The position numbers and the translations under genes are program-made. Below are positions 5,794-7,166 of a stretch of DNA of 7,166 nt, piece by piece. Origin of the DNA: JAYQPD01 sp046050105 (lineage in GTDB: Bacteria; Patescibacteriota; Minisyncoccia; Phycocordibacterales; UBA918); NCBI GenBank assembly GCA_046050105.1, contig JBJOQE010000071.1, positions 1-7,166 on the forward strand, in the 5' to 3' direction. Each line of letters opens with the position of its first letter. The stretch's first letter is position 1. The notes under the pieces were generated by a model that saw nothing but the letters and a program-made list of their open reading frames with translations, was not told where the DNA came from and searched no databases.

Positions 5794-6231
5794 TTAATTA
5801 CCTAATTTGCGCTGTTCAAGGATTAAGGTGAGGAGCTGTTGCAGTGTCTTAATCAACGCTTCAAGTTCAGGGATGCTCTTGCCGGCAAGATTGAGCTTCA
5901 TCTGGTGATGAGCATCATCTCCATTCCCGTGGTTGTCGTCATCTGCATCATCGTCGTCACTATCGTCGGTACATGGCGTGGCAGTGGTGGTGGTAGAGGT
6001 TGTGGCTACATGGTCACAATGATCATCATCATTAGCGTCATCATCGTCATCCATGTCTTCGTCTTCGTCATCGTTCGCATCGTCATCGTGACTATCATTC
6101 ATGTGATGACCCGATGCAGTGTCATCACTATCATTCTCTGCAAATGCCAGTGGGGCAAACGAGGCAGTGAGTACAAAACTGAGTACCACCATAAGCACAA
6201 AGCGCTGGGTAATTGTTTTTGCGATATCCAT
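5794..6231 (-). CDS. Secreted Asp/His-rich low-complexity protein with C-terminal amphipathic helix (145 aa)
   Basis: ATG 6231 gives a proper signal peptide: basic MDIAKTITQR, hydrophobic FVLMVVLSFVLTASFAP and likely cleavage after LAFA (residue 31). The in-frame start at 6318 would bury this signal behind 29 residues. Mature residues 34-106 contain 31 Asp and several His, with two Cys (72 and 87) bracketing a Thr-rich run. HCDH (71-74) sits at its edge. Such a segment should be disordered, very acidic and able to bind divalent cations, though no EF-hand or dockerin spacing is seen. A short hydrophobic-amphipathic C-terminus follows: LNLAGKSIPELEAL and onward to EQRKLGN (113-145). This may oligomerise or bind a partner. 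No family is recognised. No SD is present, and a -10-like element lies just upstream. Confidence 0.7.
   Translation of the reverse strand: MDIAKTITQRFVLMVVLSFVLTASFAPLAFAENDSDDTASGHHMNDSHDDDANDDEDEDMDDDDDANDDDHCDHVATTSTTTTATPCTDDSDDDDADDDNHGNGDDAHHQMKLNLAGKSIPELEALIKTLQQLLTLILEQRKLGN
5914..6132 (-). repeat. Low-complexity GAC/GAT-rich coding tract
   Basis: The stretch encoding residues 34-106 of the Asp-rich protein is made largely of GAT and GAC codons, read on the plus strand as repeated atc and gtc triplets. The array is irregular, without a fixed repeat unit, but such tracts can gain or lose whole codons by slippage without breaking the frame. Confidence 0.75.
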
Positions 6232-6241
6232 AATGTGGACT

Positions 6242-6273
6242 TTTATATTATGTGCACGACTAAACACTGATAA
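6242..6273 (-). promoter_or_regulatory. Candidate promoter of the Asp-rich protein gene
   Basis: On the minus strand TTATCA (6273-6268) and TAATAT (6250-6245) are 17 bases apart; the overlapping TATAAA (6247-6242) is an alternative -10. Either choice puts the start within ten bases of ATG 6231, and no SD is present. Confidence 0.4.
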
Positions 6274-6333
6274 TATCCGACTTGCATCCACAATTCCCTT
6301 ACTTGTCCCCACTGACAACTTTGATGCATATAT

Positions 6334-7098
6334 CTATAAACATTGAAGCTTAGCATTACATTCAGCTTTGGTTTTCGCGTCTGGCGCTTGCTCACACGCT
6401 GCACAGAGCACACTCTTGGAGGGCATGCCGCTCGCTCCCCCCATATTCATACCGCCGTGATCCATCATCATCTCACCGTCTACCATACCGGCATCCGTAC
6501 CGCCATCCACCGCATCACTTTTTTGCATCATACCGCCCATCATGCCCTGCATCATTTCGGAGTAATCGGTAAAGGTGATGCCGGCAGGAAGTGCAAAGTA
6601 TGATGCATCGCTATTCCACGCTTCACATGCATAGTCGTGCGCTTGGTCGAGTGCCGCAGATTGTGCGTCCATACCCATCGTATCCGCACCATCTTCTGCA
6701 TCGGCGCTCACCTGCTTAGCGGCAGAAAGCTTCATCTTCATGCCATGTGGCAATTCACCGCCCCAGGCATACATGTATTCGTTATCAATAATTGCTGACG
6801 AAGTGGTTTTTGTACCACTTCCCTTCTTCGTGATTATGGTATCAGTACGCACCTTACCATCACTCACGTAGGTGGTGCCTTCGGTACGCGCCTGTGCATC
6901 CTCCGCAGTGAAGACACACTTCACCGACATACTGCCCATAGACACAAACTCGCGGAGTGAGTGCTTCATCTTCATGCTTTCAGTCATCGTGGGTGCAGTT
7001 TGCACCTCACCTGGCACTGCTTCGCCACCTAAAATCCATACATATATACCGATGGCTACCGCCACCACTCCACCACCAATAAGAAGATATGTTTTCAT
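6334..7098 (-). CDS. Membrane-anchored six-Cys extracytoplasmic protein with Met-rich insert (254 aa)
   Basis: ATG 7098 starts the typical anchor MKTYLLIGGGVVAVAIGIYVW (residues 1-21) and sits eight bases after TATACT; the in-frame ATG at 7152 would lie upstream of that promoter. The outer part has beta-rich segments: SMSVKCVFTAED (56-67), GTTYVSDGKVRTDTII (74-89), SAIIDNEYMYAWGG (101-114) and HGMKMKL (118-124). A YACEAWNSDASYFALP block (156-171) follows, with a C-terminal CAACEQAP...ECNAKLQCL knot (232-254). Cys61, 158, 232, 235, 247 and 253 could form three disulfides. The layout resembles uncharacterised Patescibacteria surface proteins that I remember, and loosely LolA-like lipoprotein folds. 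Residues 182-225 carry 13 Met, including MMGGMM and MMMDHGGMNMGG, a composition seen in Cu(I)-binding periplasmic proteins. Function is unknown. No terminator is evident after the stop. Confidence 0.72.
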   Translation of the reverse strand: MKTYLLIGGGVVAVAIGIYVWILGGEAVPGEVQTAPTMTESMKMKHSLREFVSMGSMSVKCVFTAEDAQARTEGTTYVSDGKVRTDTIITKKGSGTKTTSSAIIDNEYMYAWGGELPHGMKMKLSAAKQVSADAEDGADTMGMDAQSAALDQAHDYACEAWNSDASYFALPAGITFTDYSEMMQGMMGGMMQKSDAVDGGTDAGMVDGEMMMDHGGMNMGGASGMPSKSVLCAACEQAPDAKTKAECNAKLQCL

Positions 7099-7106
7099 AT
7101 ACTTTA

Positions 7107-7118
7107 AGTATACCGCGA
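7107..7118 (-). promoter_or_regulatory. -10 element before the Met-rich protein gene
   Basis: On the minus strand TCGCGGTATACTT again places TATACT (7112-7107) close to an ATG (7098), here eight bases away, giving a leader of zero to two bases. It repeats the block at 534-546. No SD is present. Confidence 0.5.
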
Positions 7119-7166
7119 TACCACTAGCGTGAATGGACAGTTTCCACATCAAAGTGAAAGAAAAAG

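Noticed and set aside
5914..6132. Possible CRISPR or tandem repeat array
   Set aside because: Triplets recur irregularly with no constant repeat and spacer lengths; the pattern is explained by Asp codons.
5839..6270. Plus-strand open frame of 143 codons rich in Val and Ile that looks like a membrane protein
   Set aside because: The hydrophobicity is the mirror of the GAT/GAC codons of the Asp-rich protein. The minus strand has a signal peptide, promoter and terminator.
6232..6318. N-terminal extension of the Asp-rich protein
   Set aside because: It would put 29 residues ahead of a complete signal peptide and cover the promoter-like elements.
7099..7152. N-terminal extension of the Met-rich protein
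   Set aside because: The -10 element and the normal anchor beginning MKTYLL support ATG 7098.

Overview
The window most likely comes from a Patescibacteria (CPR) genome of roughly 50% GC, for example a Kaiserbacteria- or Nomurabacteria-like lineage. This placement rests on small, mostly uncharacterised proteins that resemble families I associate with that group: a 67-residue membrane protein with an N-terminal charged helix and the motif EKTRKYF, a GH18 protein beginning VAGWIPYW, and secreted proteins carrying short amphipathic helices or six cysteines. Only typA is a universally recognisable marker. No database search was possible, so the taxon is an inference.

Layout, left to right. Bases 1-527 hold a minus-strand pair: the small membrane protein, followed by the N-terminal part of a secreted GH18-type glycosidase that runs off the left edge. 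A divergent plus-strand HD-superfamily phosphohydrolase (625-1329) has a clear promoter and Shine-Dalgarno (SD) site. It converges on a minus-strand 124-residue conserved hypothetical gene (1371-1745) across a shared hairpin terminator. Next on the minus strand come typA/bipA (1922-3724) and a 195-residue protein with kinase-like motifs (3851-4438). A plus-strand PAP2-family phosphatase (4582-5073) diverges from the latter. The right third (5129-7098) holds three minus-strand secreted or membrane-anchored proteins: one with an amphipathic helix and a small C-terminal alpha/beta region, one extremely Asp/His-rich, and one membrane-anchored six-Cys protein with a Met-rich insert.

Organisation. 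Genes are mostly single units. Compact perfect hairpins flanked by A and T runs close most of them, and each has its own promoter. Two initiation styles coexist. Three genes have an SD site (625, 1745 and 4438). Five others (527, 4582, 5677, 6231, 7098) have no SD but a -10-like hexamer 6-10 bases before the ATG, which suggests leaderless or nearly leaderless mRNAs. typA differs from both: a near-consensus promoter is followed by a terminator-like hairpin and U-tract, then an ATG with no good SD.

I found no RNA gene, CRISPR array, insertion sequence or phage module. The points most worth a second look are the typA leader, the leaderless-promoter pattern with a 13-base promoter block used twice, the matching amphipathic helices of two neighbouring secreted proteins, the metal-binding-like Asp/His-rich and Met-rich regions, and the degenerate kinase-like protein.
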